The notes beneath the pieces were generated by a model. The model did no database searches, was not told the DNA's origin, and saw nothing but the letters and a program-made list of their open reading frames with translations. 64,000 bases of DNA from Ophiura sarsii (taxonomy: Eukaryota; Echinodermata; Ophiuroidea; Amphilepidida; Ophiuridae), in contig CM069458.1 in assembly GCA_035610835.1 (NCBI GenBank), positions 30,653,449-30,717,448 of the forward strand. Reading direction: 5' to 3'. The position numbers and the translations under genes were made by a program. Shown piece by piece: positions 48,200 through 61,004 of this stretch (within the stretch, counting starts at the first letter, position 1; each line of letters opens with the position of its first letter).

Positions 48200-48301
48200 T
48201 AGGCAACGGTTAGAACCGGATCAGGCGTCAGATGTGGGCGAAACAGATTTATTCTCCTCATAATTAAGAAGTGATTAATGAATATTAATTTAATATTTAT
48301 G

Positions 48302-48947
48302 TATTACAAAGAAGACAAAGTTCATGGCATACAACCAAACAAGTGCGGTGGAAATCAGAACAAATGATGGAACCAAACTAGATGAAGTAAACGATTTCAA
48401 ATACCTAGGTACCTGGATGTCAAGCACTGAAACAGATATCAAGCAACGCAAGGCAGCAGCTTGGAGAGCCTGTGTGAAGCTGAACAAGATCTGGAAATCC
48501 ACCCTACCAAGAAAATTCAAACTTCGCCTGTTCGCCGCAACTGTTGAATCTGTGTTACTATATGGCTGTGAGGCATGGACCACCACCCCTAAGCTAGCAA
48601 AGCAACTTGACGGCTGTTATACTCGTATGCTGAGGGCTGTCCTCAACATTCACTGGAAGCAACATACAACTAACACAGAGCTGTATGGAGACCTCCCCAA
48701 AATTACCCAAAAGATCAGGGTTAGAAGGACAAGATTTTCAGGCCACTGCTCTAGGAGTCAATAATGTGTGTCAAAGCTGGTTCACTGGATACCAAAGCAT
48801 GGGAGAAGAAAACCTGGAAGATCTGCCCTAACTTACATCGATGTGCTAAAACAGGATACTGGTTTGGATGTCGGCGACTTAAAGACAGCAATGCAGGACA
48901 GGAAAGTGTGGAGAACCATTGTAGATCGAGAACACAACTCGAATTAA
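48302..48947 (+). mobile_element. RTE-like LINE fragment, pol C-terminus with one nonsense codon
   Basis: Seen: a frame from about 48306 to 48947 with FKYLGTWMSS, RAAAWRACVKLNKIWKS-like, LFAATVESVLLYGCEAWT, YTRMLRAVLNIHWKQHTTN, ELYGDLP and RRTRFSGHC. One in-frame TAA (48762-48764) follows. The same frame then continues as LVHWIPKHGRRKPGR and TAMQDRKVWRTIVDRE, typical of the end of RTE-type pol. Almost no 3' UTR follows the stop, as usual for RTE. The 5' part is truncated. Confidence 0.83.
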
Positions 48948-49049
48948 GCAAGTAAGTATGTATTACATTTACACGCAGTTTGAAACTCGTCTCGTGTTAT
49001 GTTACTACTCTTTACCCCAAAAATACTTATTTCGGGTGTCAATCTTGTA

Positions 49050-49301
49050 ACCTAGCTAGCTAAAGCTTTTTCACACGATGCATTTGTCGAGCTCTTAAGT
49101 TTTAGCAATAAGAAAAAGGAACACTGTTTTTTAAACAATTTCATTGATGTAAACTAGAACCTAAGAGCTCCAACGATGAACGCGCTATGAAGCCATGATT
49201 GTGTGCATATGTCTATGAGAACCGAGACAAATTGGAGACCAGAATTAGGGCATTTTGCAAAAATGCAAGTATTGCGGTGGTGTCTTTAAAATCTTCTTTG
49301 A
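49050..49301. mobile_element. MITE remnant, CAAAGAAGATTTTAA family, left end missing
   Basis: Matches 19105-19338 (gagctcttaagttt onward) and ends in gtctttaaaatcttctttg. It is followed directly by satellite-like sequence, as at 19338, so both are the same ancestral junction. Confidence 0.65.
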
Positions 49302-52267
49302 TTCTGAACGGAATATCAGGGAATGCTAACCATCTATCTTCATGCTGAAACACATACATTCTGAACAGAATATCTTCATTGAATGATAACCATCTCCATG
49401 CAAATATAATAGTAGCATCAGTTGACAAAATTAGAAACAGTTGAAATAATTCATAATTTATAGTAAACTTGTTATACTATCCATTGATATCCATAAATCC
49501 AAATGTTAAACAAAATATATTATACGATTCGAGGTTAAATTATTTATTTCAAAATAAGTTTAGTAAATTAGCTCTATAGATCAAATACAAATATCATTTT
49601 GTTTGACTGATGTGTTACTTATTAAAATGTATGAGGTCAATAATAGCACATGGACTAAAATTATATACATCTCTGATTTAGTGAGATTGTATGTGATATA
49701 AAACTCTCACAGGATTTATAGTGAACTTGGCTGTGAAATTGGATCGCTATGAGGACTATTTGGGTTATACAACAATCGACGAGTTCATTTGAGAGCGCGT
49801 GTCACTCTTCGAGGGCTATCCATTCTTTGTTCAAATTGAATATAATTTTACTGAGATATTTGAGATAATAGCTCTATCAAAGACCCACCAGTCGTTAGCA
49901 TAATCTTTTTATCAGCTATCATTAGGTAATGGCCAAATATTGAAGAAGCGTGCAATGACAACATCCCAGGACGGAACATTAATTTGGAAAAAAGTACAAC
50001 GCGTTAAAAAAGGTGAACCGAGTCCTTACAAGAATGTTTGGAAAGCTAAAACAATTGGCCTGTCTGTTAGGCTATAGGGTAAAACACAAACAGACTCGTA
50101 CCAGCATTTCATTTATTGTTATGTCATTAGTTTAATAACTGCCTAAGTAAGTTTCTATATATTATGACCATGATAACCTTTCCAAAGGTGTGTGTCAAAG
50201 GTAATATTTCAACACTATGAATCGTCCGTTCCCTTTTCGATGTGTTATTCTTTAGCCTTTGAAATATTCCTCCTTTAGATTGTCTCGTTGCAGAACTTTT
50301 TGTTTCATACTGTCAATGACGCAGTGCATTTGAATCATTCTTTGATCCACCCTTGGTGCCCCTTATGAATAAAACTTACCAATACAATTGGAGTTGAATT
50401 TCAACAATTTTTCGCCTAATCAAATATGCACTCAGCAATGTATATGACGAGATATTACGTTTGACACAATAACCCTTTTAGAGAGCAAAATGTCGTAATA
50501 GCATCATATTTTTCTTGAATTGCCTCTCAGATTTAGGATAACATTCTCATGTATGATCAATGTTGGCATATCCTACATGTAGTCATTAACCTCGGGTACG
50601 CATTCTATGTTCAGCCAGTCAATACAGTTTTTTAGTCTAATCTTAACAAGCTATCTTAAGGGTATGCTGCTTATATGAGGTCAACGAGCGAGAGTTTTAG
50701 ACACGACGATTTAGATGAATAGCAAATATGTATTTTGATGACATTATTCAGATTCAAGTATGAAATATGTATTCGAATAATTCCAAACAGTTCAATTCCG
50801 GTGCCAATTTCTTCTTGAGCTGAGCTATACCTGTTTTTATGTTTCTAGCTCTAAGATATTCTGATATCATTCAATAAGTATAAATTGTGACATATACACG
50901 GTCATTAACCTCGGCTACTCTATCAATGTTCACCCAAACCTTCCTCTATAATAGTCATTAACCTCGAATACGCATTCTATGTTCAGCCAGACAATACAGT
51001 TTTTAGTCTAATCTTAACAAGTAATCTTAAGGGTATGCTGCTTATAGGGCAACGAGCGAGAGTTTTATACACGACGATTTAGATGAATAGCAAATATGTA
51101 TTTTGATGACATTATTCAGATTTTAGTATGTATTCGAATAATTCCAAACAGTCCAATTCCAGTGCCAATTTTTCTAGAGATGAGCTATACCTCTGTTTTT
51201 ATGTTTCTAGCTCTAAGATATTCTGATAACATTCAATAAGTATGAATTGTGACATATACACGGTCATTAACCTCGGCTACTCTATCAATGTTCACCCAAA
51301 CCTTCCTATTTGTTTTAGCGAAAGCATCCATTCTGAACCAAATATCGTCAGGGAATGCAACCATGTACATGCTAAAACACATTCGATATCAAGTGATATT
51401 TCGGCATCCATTTTGAACCAATTGAATAACTTCAGGAACTGCGACCCATCTGCATGCTGAAACACTGTCGATATCAAGTGATTATTGTATTTCATAAAAA
51501 AAATGTTTGTGAAACAGTTTCAAATATTTCAGAAAAATAATATTTTTTTCGTTAATCGTAACCATTAATTTCCTTATTCAATCTCAATTATTGTAACAAT
51601 TGCAATCTTTCTTAACCAGCTATTTCAGGGCTTACTATCCATATACACGCTGTATTCGCACATGCTCTCCACTCCGTCGGATAGTTTATGTTATAATAAA
51701 ATATTGTGCATCTCAATACAACAACACTTGACTCATTTTATTTTCAAATACAATGTATAGACAGCTAGCGAAAGCCGTGTCCGGAAACATTTTCTTTTTT
51801 TAAAGTCAACTGAAATATGGACTTTGCCCACAATGAACCATTAAATCTTTCATTAACGAAAATATTTTCACACCACTATCTACGACAATATTACCCAAGA
51901 GGGTTACTGCCAGAACCAGCACAACTTCGGGTCATAATTTGCTCTTTACTCGCCCTCGAGAACTTTTACCCTGTGAAATTTGCTGATTCACATTAAACAT
52001 TCATTACTTGAGGGTAATAAGAATAATGTGACAATAATTTACGTTTCAACAACACTTCTGATGTACCACGGTTCCATGCATTTTATGTTTTAATTTTGTA
52101 TGATAAAATGACGGGTTGGTTCTCGATTTTAAAGCTCTATTCTTTTGAACTACACGAAAAAACCCGAAGACAGCCGGGTGCGCGTACTGGAGCCGTATCT
52201 CTCTCCACATTAGCAGGTTTGAAAAACGCAAATACGGAAAATACCGACATGCCTCCAAATTTGTCAC

Positions 52268-52588
52268 CATATCAGCGCCCACCCCCCTTATTTTTGACAG
52301 GGCGCCTGAGCCCCCCTTATTTTTTGACAGGGCGCCTGCGGCCCCCTCCCCCCATTTTTGACAGGGCGACAACGTTAAAAACGTGTAAAAACGTGTACAA
52401 AACGCGTAAAAAAGTGTAAAACGTGTAAAAACGTGCCAAAACGTGTACAAATATAACCACGAGGGCTCTGCCCCTTTCAACCCCCGCAAAGTAGCTCTGC
52501 ACCATTGATCCCCGCAAGGGGCTGCCGCACCCTTGACCCCGCCCGCTTTGGCGCCCCCTATTGAAAAATCCTGGATCCGCCCTGCCCA
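52268..52588. mobile_element. Inserted element rich in short tandem repeats (gacagggcgcctg; aaaacgtgta)
   Basis: Absent from the matching place at about 22937. It contains about three ~30-bp units with tttttgacagggcg (52285-52370) and then an 11-bp aaaacgtgtac array (52376-52440). It ends atcctggatccgccctgccc, a common end sequence in invertebrate repeats. The 202- and 90-codon minus-strand frames across it are repeat-derived. Confidence 0.62.
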
Positions 52589-55476
52589 TGGTGAAAACAA
52601 AATGACGGCGGCGTACGGGGTCTCCTTTTTAAGTCTATGGAATATTAACATCAACTATTGATCCAAGATTGCGTTTAAAGCGCTCGTTTGTCATTCAGCA
52701 ATGATAAATATTATGAATTTTCCCCTTCGTATTACGTAATGACAGATTGGTTGTGGAGTTAAGTTTTGTACTTGAATGGCTCTGAGAATGTTCTGATGGC
52801 ATTTTGATGCACTAATCTTGACAAGCACATTCATTATCCTCAGCCACTCAGCATTCTTAATCAACCGACTCGTTGAGTGGAGTATTTCATCAATTCACCG
52901 AATGAAATGACAATATTTAACATTTCACTTATAGTAAGAATGGAGTGATAGGATTACGTTTCTAAAACACCTGTATCGCGTCATGAAACCCTTTAGGTAT
53001 TGACGTCTCATATTTCGTCTAACTTAAGTGGTACATGTGCGTCTTAACTGTAACCCAATTTAAATGTATTCGGAGAAATTGCGTCAAATATGATTATTCC
53101 AAATATTGGTACGCGTTTTATATAGCCTTATTTGCCGTTAGGCGATTTAGAAATTGCGAATCCTTTGTATTTTGAATTGAATGTAATTTTGAATTTGGTG
53201 TTTGGTAACAAAATATGGCGCCGGCCTCAAGCATCCGTTTTCAGTTAAATAAATGTTTATTCTAATAGTAGCATGATTTCGTCACATACTTCTATCCATG
53301 ACTTTTTGATTTGAGGCACCTCTATATTTGTATGTAATATTTACGCGGTATTTACATTTTTAATTGTTTTAGCGATTTTATCTTTTATTATCACTTTTAA
53401 TTCTACTATATTTTCAGAGTTGGTGATGCATTACGTACTGTCAATGTTGGCATATCCTAGTAATTAACCTCGGATACGCATTCTATGTTCAGCCAGTGTA
53501 TACAGTTTATACGTCTAATCTTAACAAGCTATTTTAAGGGTATGCTGCTTATATGAGGGCAACGAGCAAGAGTTTAAGACACGATGATTTAGATGAATAG
53601 CAAATATGTATTTTGATGACATTATTCAGATTCAAGTATGAAATATGTATTCGAATAATTCCAAACAGTCCAATTCCAGTGCCAATTTCTTCTTGAGCTG
53701 AGTTATACCTCTGTTTTTATGTTTCTAGCTCTAAGATATTCTGATAACATTCAATGAGTATGAATTGTGACATATACACGGTCATTAACCTCGGCTACTC
53801 TATCAATGTTCACCTAAACATATCTCTTAGTTTTAGCGAAAGCATCTATTCTGAACCAAATATCGTCAGGGAATGCAACCATGTACATGCTGAAACACAG
53901 TCGATATCAAGTGATTTTTGCTTTTTACTCGCCCTCGAGAACTTTTACCCTTTGAAATTTGCTGATTCACTTTAAACATTCATTACTTGTGGGTAATAAG
54001 AATAATGTGACAATAATTTACGTTTTAACAATACCTCACCTCTGATTTACCACTATTCTATGCACTTTATGTTTTAATTTTGTATGATAAAATGACGGGT
54101 TGGTTCTTGATTTTATAGCTCTGACAATGTTTTAATGAAATTAAAATGCACAGATCCACAGTCATTAATCTCAGATACTCCATCAACCGCCTTATTGAAT
54201 GGAGCATTTCATCAATCAATAGACTTTCAATGAAACAAGTCTTTGAATGAAATGAAAATAATATGTGAACACTGCTGCACTCGTATCTAGCGATGAGCAA
54301 TACGTTTCAAAAACACCTGTATTGTTCTATGATACCCACCGTTAGGTATTTAAGTCTTATATTTCGTTTTACTTAAATGTTATTAATCTGAACTGTAACC
54401 TTTTTTCACCGTGTTCTGAATATTCACATCAACTATTGATCCAAGAATGCTTCGTTTGTCATTCAGCAATGATGAATACTATGAATTTTCCCCTTCGTAT
54501 TACGTATGACAGATAGATTGTTGAGTTCAGTTCTGTACTTGAATGGCTGAGAATGGTCTGATAACATTTTGATGCACCAATCTTGACAAGCACATTCAGT
54601 ATCCTCAGCCACTCAACATTCGCAATCAACCGACTCGTTCAGTGGAGTATTTCATCAATTCACCGAATGAAATGACAATATTTAACATTTCACTCATAGT
54701 AAGAATGGAGTGATAGGATTACGTTTCTAAAACACCTGTATTGCGTCATGAAACCCTTTAGGTATTGACGTCTCATATTTCGTCTAACTTAAGTGGTACA
54801 TGTGCGTCTGAACTGTAACCCAATTTAAATATATTCGGAGAAATCGGCGAGTCAAATATGATTATTCCAAATATTGGTACGCGTTTTATATAGCCTTCAA
54901 CCTAATTTAAGTGCTGATTTAGAAATTGCGAATCCTTTGTATTTTGAATTGAATATAATTTGGAATTCGGTGTTTGGTAGCAAAATATGGCGCCGGCTTC
55001 AAGCATCCGTTTTCACTTAAATTATTGTTTAATCTAATAGTAGCATGATTTCGTCATATACTTCCATGACTTTTTGATTTGAGGCACTTCTATATTTGTA
55101 TGTAATATTTACGCGGTATTAACATTTTCGTTTTAGCGATTTTAGGTTTTATTATCACTGTCAATTCCAATCTACTTTCCAATATGATATCACTGTAATA
55201 ACAGTGTTTAGAAATCACGGATAATGTTTAGAGAGTTAAATGTTTAGAATTTTAAACGATGTTTATAGATCCTAAATACAATTCGTACGATTGTTGTGTG
55301 TTTATATAGATGTTTAAGAGCTAAACAATTCAAGTGTTTAAATAAATGCTAAGCATTTGACTCTCTAAACACGTATATGTCCGGTATTTTCATGTAGCGT
55401 TTACAATATTTTCACATAACTTTGACGGACGGGAGGTTTTGATATAACTTTCACGGGCTATTTTTCATAATGACAT

Positions 55477-56178
55477 CCCAGCCAAGACGTATGCATGGGC
55501 ACTTTACGGGCCCCATATGAGCCGGCCCACATTGGACCTTTAATATTTTGGCTACTTTGTCCTAAAGGGGCCCATGCATGGGTTCAATGTGTGATTTGCA
55601 TGGGTTTAACTAGGACCAATATTATCAGGGTTTTAAATGGGCTTGCCCGTATAATTGGTAATTAGTAAATTATCTATATTTACACTCGAATAAATGACTG
55701 GCAATTGTAAGAACAATTCAATCATTTTGCTCTTCTCCCAATTTTTTTCTTCATGGGTACAGTTTTTGGTGAATTAATATTCTTACTTGCCATTTGAAAT
55801 GGTTCAAGTTGCAGATCAAATCATTAGTTGAAATGTATATACAATCCAAAGTGTTACGAAACCAATATAACCAACCTCCGTGCGCATGTGTTGAATTGTC
55901 CTATGTAAACCATGTGGGGCCCATGTGGTCAGACTGAATGGGACCCTGATAGGTTTACCCAAACGTAGCCCATTATGGCCCTTAATTGTAAAACCCATAT
56001 GGGACCCATGTGGTCAGCCTATATGGGACCCTTATAGGTTTACCCAAACATAGCCCATTATGGCACTTGTAAAACCCATATGGGATCCATGTGGTCAGCC
56101 CGCACATACCCTTGCCCTCATTAGCCCTGATTGCCCACATGTAGCCCGTATGGGGCCCATGGATTTGTGCTGGCTTGG
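55477..56178. mobile_element. Inserted element with ~103-bp tandem core (acccatatggg units)
   Basis: The paralogue joins gacatc directly to caaact (about 24020); here ~700 bases intervene. The core 55905-56110 holds about two units with cccatgtggtcag and ataggtttacccaaac. Ends ccagccaaga and its imperfect complement tgctggcttgga. Confidence 0.62.
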
Positions 56179-56565
56179 ATATGCAAACTATGCGAGATAT
56201 TCGCCCGCATGTCATTATTCACAATTGATTCACGGTATTTCCATCTGGCATTTGGCGCATTTCGGGGTGTTGTAAAATGGCTTTCAAGGTGGTTTGAATT
56301 GCATCGAAAAGATTCGATGTATACGCGATACGTGAATGTCACATATGTGACAAGTTAGTATACGTGTACATTGACTTTAAGGTCTATGATTATATAGAAT
56401 GAATTCACCAAAGACATGAAAGAAAACAGGTCGCTATAATTTAAGTAAATTTGTTCTAGTTAAATCCAAGCCAAGATTATAGTCGATTCCTTCATTATCG
56501 ATAAGGCAAAATCGAAAACAAACTCGGAACGTAATATTATACAAGACCTCATAGTCATATCACAA

Positions 56566-57405
56566 AGAAGATTTTAAAGACACCTCCACAATGCATTGCG
56601 TTTTTGCAAAATGCCCTTAATCTGGTCTCCAATTCGTCTCAGTCCCCATAGACATATGCACACAATCATGGCATCATAATACAGTCATCAAAAAAAGTAA
56701 CTATACAGGTAATAAATGGGTAAAAATATATATCCTACCTAAAAAAAAAGAAAATTATAAAGTATGAGATTTTGCACGCTAAGATCGGTTGAATATTGAA
56801 AAAGTGACAATCCAAAATGTAAGGTTAAGTCACATTTTCATTTTCACATTTTACTTTTCAACACGGGGAGAGTATGACAGGTAGCGTGTGTGTGGCGTAT
56901 TGATCCATCTGAACAATACGACCGGTCGACTATCAAACCTGCGCATGCATCCCCGATTGCACTACCGGTAATCTATAATGTACCCGTAGCTGGGTCCGCG
57001 TGTAGAAAAGAAAAATGTGAAAATGAAAATCGGACTTCACCTTACATTTCGGATTGTCACTTCCTCAATAATCACCCACACCTGGTGTTCAATATCTCAT
57101 ATTAAAGAAGGCAAACTTTTCCAACAACTTTATAATTAAATAATTTTAGGTAGGATATATATTGTTAGAGTTAAAAGCCCATTTATTACCTGTATAGTTA
57201 CTTTTTTGATGACTGTAGTGCATTCATCGTTGGCGCTCTTACATGTCGTAGGTTCTAGTTTACATCAATGAATAAATTAGTTATCAGTGTTCCTTTTTCT
57301 TATTTCTAAAACTTAAGAGCTCGACAAATTCATCGTGTGAAAAAAGCTTTAGTTGGCTGGCGTTCGCAAAATGCATTGTGGGAAGACCTTAAAATCTTCT
57401 TTGAA
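56566..57405. mobile_element. CAAAGAAGATTTTAA MITE split by a mariner-type MITE
   Basis: The host MITE has its left end near 56566 and its right end ccttaaaatcttctttg near 57388-57405. It is interrupted by the element at 56682-57215 and is otherwise colinear with 24396-24616 and 18995-19338. Confidence 0.75.
56682..57215. mobile_element. 534-bp Tc1/mariner-type MITE, TA target duplication
   Basis: Left cagtcatcaaaaaaagtaac and right gttacttttttgatgactg continue as inverted repeats for about 60 bases. TA at 56680-56681 and 57216-57217. The empty site is seen at about 24508 (gcatcattgtgcattc). No transposase; the frame at 56890-57105 is not a recognised protein. Confidence 0.8.
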
Positions 57406-57957
57406 GTCATATATCCAAGGAAGATATTGGATTATTAAATAGTGTTAAAATGTTCTTGTCAATCTTCAACCAGTGCTAACGAAAGAACCGCAATGATCAC
57501 AATACCTTATAAACATTGATTTTTGTAAAAGAATATAAGGATTCGGTCAAGGTCATAATCAATATATAAATAGTTGTTACGTTTTCCCGCGCAGTTTATA
57601 TATAAAAACATTAAACGTCTGACCGGGATGTGCTTATTTACAACAACAAAATCAAATGCAGAGTGCATGTTCAACTGGCTTACTGTATAGGTGAAGTAAT
57701 TAATAGATGAATCTTTATCAATTCAATTAATAATGAACAGAGAGGTGAAACGATGGAGTAGCAACCCGAACTTAATTCATATATGTTTTTTTTTGTAGTT
57801 GAGCAGTTGATTTGATGAAAATGTTAGATGACAGTTCAATCAGTTGTCATCAGTCCGTTGGCTTCATTCTGATTTCATCCGCATCATTTTGATACCGTTA
57901 ACCACGGAGGACAGTTATATTCGAGAGGCTCTATAGTCATGATGCTGTCTGTGGGTT

Positions 57958-57999
57958 GGGGGGGGGGGGGGGGGGGGGGGGGTTGGGGGGGGGGGGGGG
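57958..57999. repeat. Poly(G) tracts, 25 and 15 bases around TT
   Basis: The paralogue at about 25204 has only five G. Confidence 0.92.
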
Positions 58000-58292
58000 T
58001 CGTGGTGGATACGCTAAATATATATATATAAATGACGTTAATCCGTGCCAACTGGTTGAGAGTACTAAATTAGGTCATCAGTGCAGGATTTTTTCATATT
58101 AAGTGGTCATTCGGTGTGGGTTCACAAAAATAAATATTAAATATTGAATATTGGTGTCTTTGACAGTTGAAATTGGCTTTGTAGCGAAAGATATAATCTA
58201 CCGGTTATTTACATGGCAAACTATTAGTGCTCAAAATTGGGCGCATTAAAAGCTAGCGTGAGTATCTGGAATTGCAGATTTTAACACAAAAA

Positions 58293-58340
58293 TGACCACC
58301 ACTTTATTAGAGATTAACATTTCTAATAAGGTGGTGGTCA
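58293..58340. repeat. 19-bp-arm hairpin, paralogue of 25552-25599
   Basis: Arms 58293-58311 and 58322-58340 pair with one mismatch over a 10-base loop. Confidence 0.65.
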
Positions 58341-58456
58341 TTTTCGTGTGAGCTGATTGGGGGTAGAACTTGCCCTCCAAAAGGCCGCGCCAACATGTAA
58401 TCGATTGATAGGCACGTCATGGCGAGTATATTGGGCTGTTCCGTTTTAAATCCATA

Positions 58457-58475
58457 CCCCCCCCCCCCCCCCCCC
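58457..58475. repeat. Poly(C) tract, 19 bases
   Basis: The paralogue at about 25717 has four C (ccatacccctatgg). Confidence 0.92.
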
Positions 58476-58501
58476 TATGGAAGACATTAACAATCTTCCT
58501 A

Positions 58502-58768
58502 CACTGTTGTTAGAAAAAAGGGTGCTTAACTGATTCTTGGCTGTCCCGTATATGGAACCATTAGGGTTTAAAGGTTCTTTGATTTTAAAGGACCCAAAAG
58601 GGTTCTGTAGAGAACCTTTAAAGGGTCTAAAGACCCATTTTGCCCATTTTTTGCCAATTTTGAACCTTAAAATGGTTCTTTTTTGGAACCTTTTAAGGTG
58701 CTATAAAGGGTTCCATGATATACGGGACAGCCAAGAACCCCTGAAGCACCATTTTTTCTCTAAGAGTG
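58502..58768. mobile_element. 267-bp MITE, CACTCTTAGAAAAAAGGGTG family
   Basis: TA 58500-58501, left cactgttgttagaaaaaagg, right tctctaagagtg, TA 58769-58770. The paralogue at about 25741 (cttcctatacagag) has the empty TA site. The 93-codon frame through it is a by-product of ggttct/agaacc inverted words. Confidence 0.76.
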
Positions 58769-59509
58769 TATGTACAGAGAGTGTGAAATTCAAACGGGTA
58801 TTAAACCTGCATGGGTGACTTCATTTAAAATCTGCATTCCCGGTGTAGAATATTAAGGTCATGTCTGCCATAGGGAGGTGTATGGATTTCAAATGGAATA
58901 ACCCATTTGCGTCCCCCCGGAGATGTCGTATATATCGATAATTCTTTTTAATCCTGCAGCGCAAAGGCAATATAAACGCGTATTCACCTGTCTACTATGA
59001 TAATAATAGTCCACCAACATCATCAAATCCCTGAACCAGTTGGATGAGTCTTTTTCATGAAAGGTAAACTGTCCAAAGCTGCCTTTTATAGGATTTTCTT
59101 ATCACTGTTGAACAACCTTGATTACCATAAAATCTCTATACAATGATCCTTCTGTAAACTGTTAATATAGATACGCGATCATTGATACCTGCAAAGATAC
59201 TTCTCATTATATTCATGTCAAGTCAGCGCAGGTAAACTTATTCGAATGAAAGGTCAATAACGGGGTCAACGGTGTTATGATTTGTAACAGTAAATTGAGT
59301 TAGGGTTATACATTTGCAGCAAGCAGCCATTAGTTTCGAAAATGCCCTTTTAGGTAGATGTGTGGCAATTTATGTTTGCTCTTGTGAATGAAGCAGCTGA
59401 GTGATCGGTCATGAGAAATGAAACGGGGTAGAATAATAGAATACCGATCGGTTACAAAAATGAAGTCGGTCTAAAGCGGCATTACGATTGACAACTCAAT
59501 ATTTAACCA

Positions 59510-59547
<38 letters not shown>
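59510..59547. repeat. Poly(G) tract, 38 bases
   Basis: The paralogue at about 26510 has four G (acggggaaggg). Confidence 0.92.
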
Positions 59548-59548
<1 letters not shown>

Positions 59549-59863
59549 GGGAAGGGATTACTCGATATATGTTATGCACTACGTGCAATCAAACTATCAA
59601 ATTACCCAACTGTTATCATGTAATAATATGGCGAGATCAAGTATAAATTCATTAACAAACAAAATGAGAATATTATATTTCTGCAAATAATATATTTTAA
59701 ATACAGAAAACGACAAGACGGTGCTTCATCTTAGCCTTGAGAGTGGTATATATTACGTTAAACTTAAATATCCCATGTTATGCCAATATTGCTATACGAG
59801 CCCATTCTCCCACTAAGACATACTAAATATTAATTAACAATATTGCCCATCTAATTGTTTTCT

Positions 59864-61004
59864 TAAATTCAAAACCATTTACATTTGCCTTTAAAAATAC
59901 GATTTTGCCGCATTGTTGGGAACAAACGCATGGATGACTTTGAGCATGTATCTACTGAACCATTCATTCGCGCTCGCGGTAATTTAGTTTCTGATAGCCC
60001 GTCTATCATTAAACCCTATTACTTCCTGGAGCAGGGGAAACTTGGTGTGTATGTGTGGTTGGCGTCTCTTGTCTATGGTAACCAGAGCATGAGCCAATCA
60101 GATGTCGCGCTGCTAAGCCCGCGAATTTGGCCTTTGTTTGTATGCTGGGGCAGTGGCCCAGCATCCTCTCGCTTTTATCTCAGTCATTATCTCGTTGGCT
60201 CGCTTCACGAGAGCAGTCCACCCAATGAACCCCTTGCAAAATAATAATGTCAAACCTGACTGGAATTGAAAGTTGCGACTAGTCCTTAACATTTCTTTGT
60301 TTAGCCAAAACCTGGCCTAACACATAATTGTGATCATTTTGGAACCACTACTATTTTATCATTATGATTATTATATTGGAGTGGATTATCCAAGCATTTC
60401 ACTATTTCCGAAGACCTTGAGATACGTACAAAGTATTCTTTTTTTCCACACACAAATTGACAACGTAATTTGTGGGTGAAAACATGTAACAATTGAAAAA
60501 TATTGTTTATTTGATGCACCTTGACCAACACATTAATAATTTCAACTTTTTTCTGAACGTGTCGTTCACTCATTATTTTGATCTTAACTCATTTTACTTT
60601 GCCAAACCAAAAAACACTGCCAACCCAAGCTCCCTTCAACACCATATGTTTTCCATAAACACAGTATACAGGCAGGGAGAGGCAAGAGTGCTCAGAAGAA
60701 GCCCTCCTCCTCTTCCCCCTGTTCGTGGGCAGTCAACCCAAGGAACCCTTTTTGCACTAGGGCAAACCAACGCGAGGGAGGGTGGGTGGGAATTTTGAGA
60801 AAGTGAGAAGATGACTTCTCGCTTTGAAGACACGAACTAATATGATTCAAGATTTCGAACGTGGCGACTACAAAAACAACAGGGGGAGGGACGTCAACAA
60901 CCGGCGCTGCCGAATGATTGGCCAATTGATCCAACGGAAATGACGACACCAGACCCGACCATTCTAGCCCTGGCGGTAAAGTGGAAATTCTTTCGACGGC
61001 TCAA
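59864..61004. other. Spacer between the paralogous block and inverted arm 2
   Basis: An open frame at 59885-60244 (119 codons) is of unknown nature. It shows no recognised domain and no splice context. 60690-60790 is pyrimidine-rich then G-rich. No gene can be supported. Confidence 0.5.

Larger units (their letters stand above)
49307..59863. repeat. Downstream paralogue of the intron-1 block, with internal duplication and insertions
   Basis: Follows 19340-26833 in order, with extra sequence: a module repeated at 50583-50950, 50955-51490 and 53455-53910; a second-level tandem pair (about 50955-53440 and 53445-55150); and separate element insertions listed below. No gene. Frames inside are homologous non-coding by-products. 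Confidence 0.84.

Noticed and set aside
52046..52654. 202-codon minus-strand frame
   Set aside because: Spans the 52268-52588 element and its tandem units; no domain, and the paralogue without the element lacks it.
58537..58818. 93-codon frame with KGSLILKDPKG-like text
   Set aside because: Runs through a MITE made of ggttct/agaacc words.
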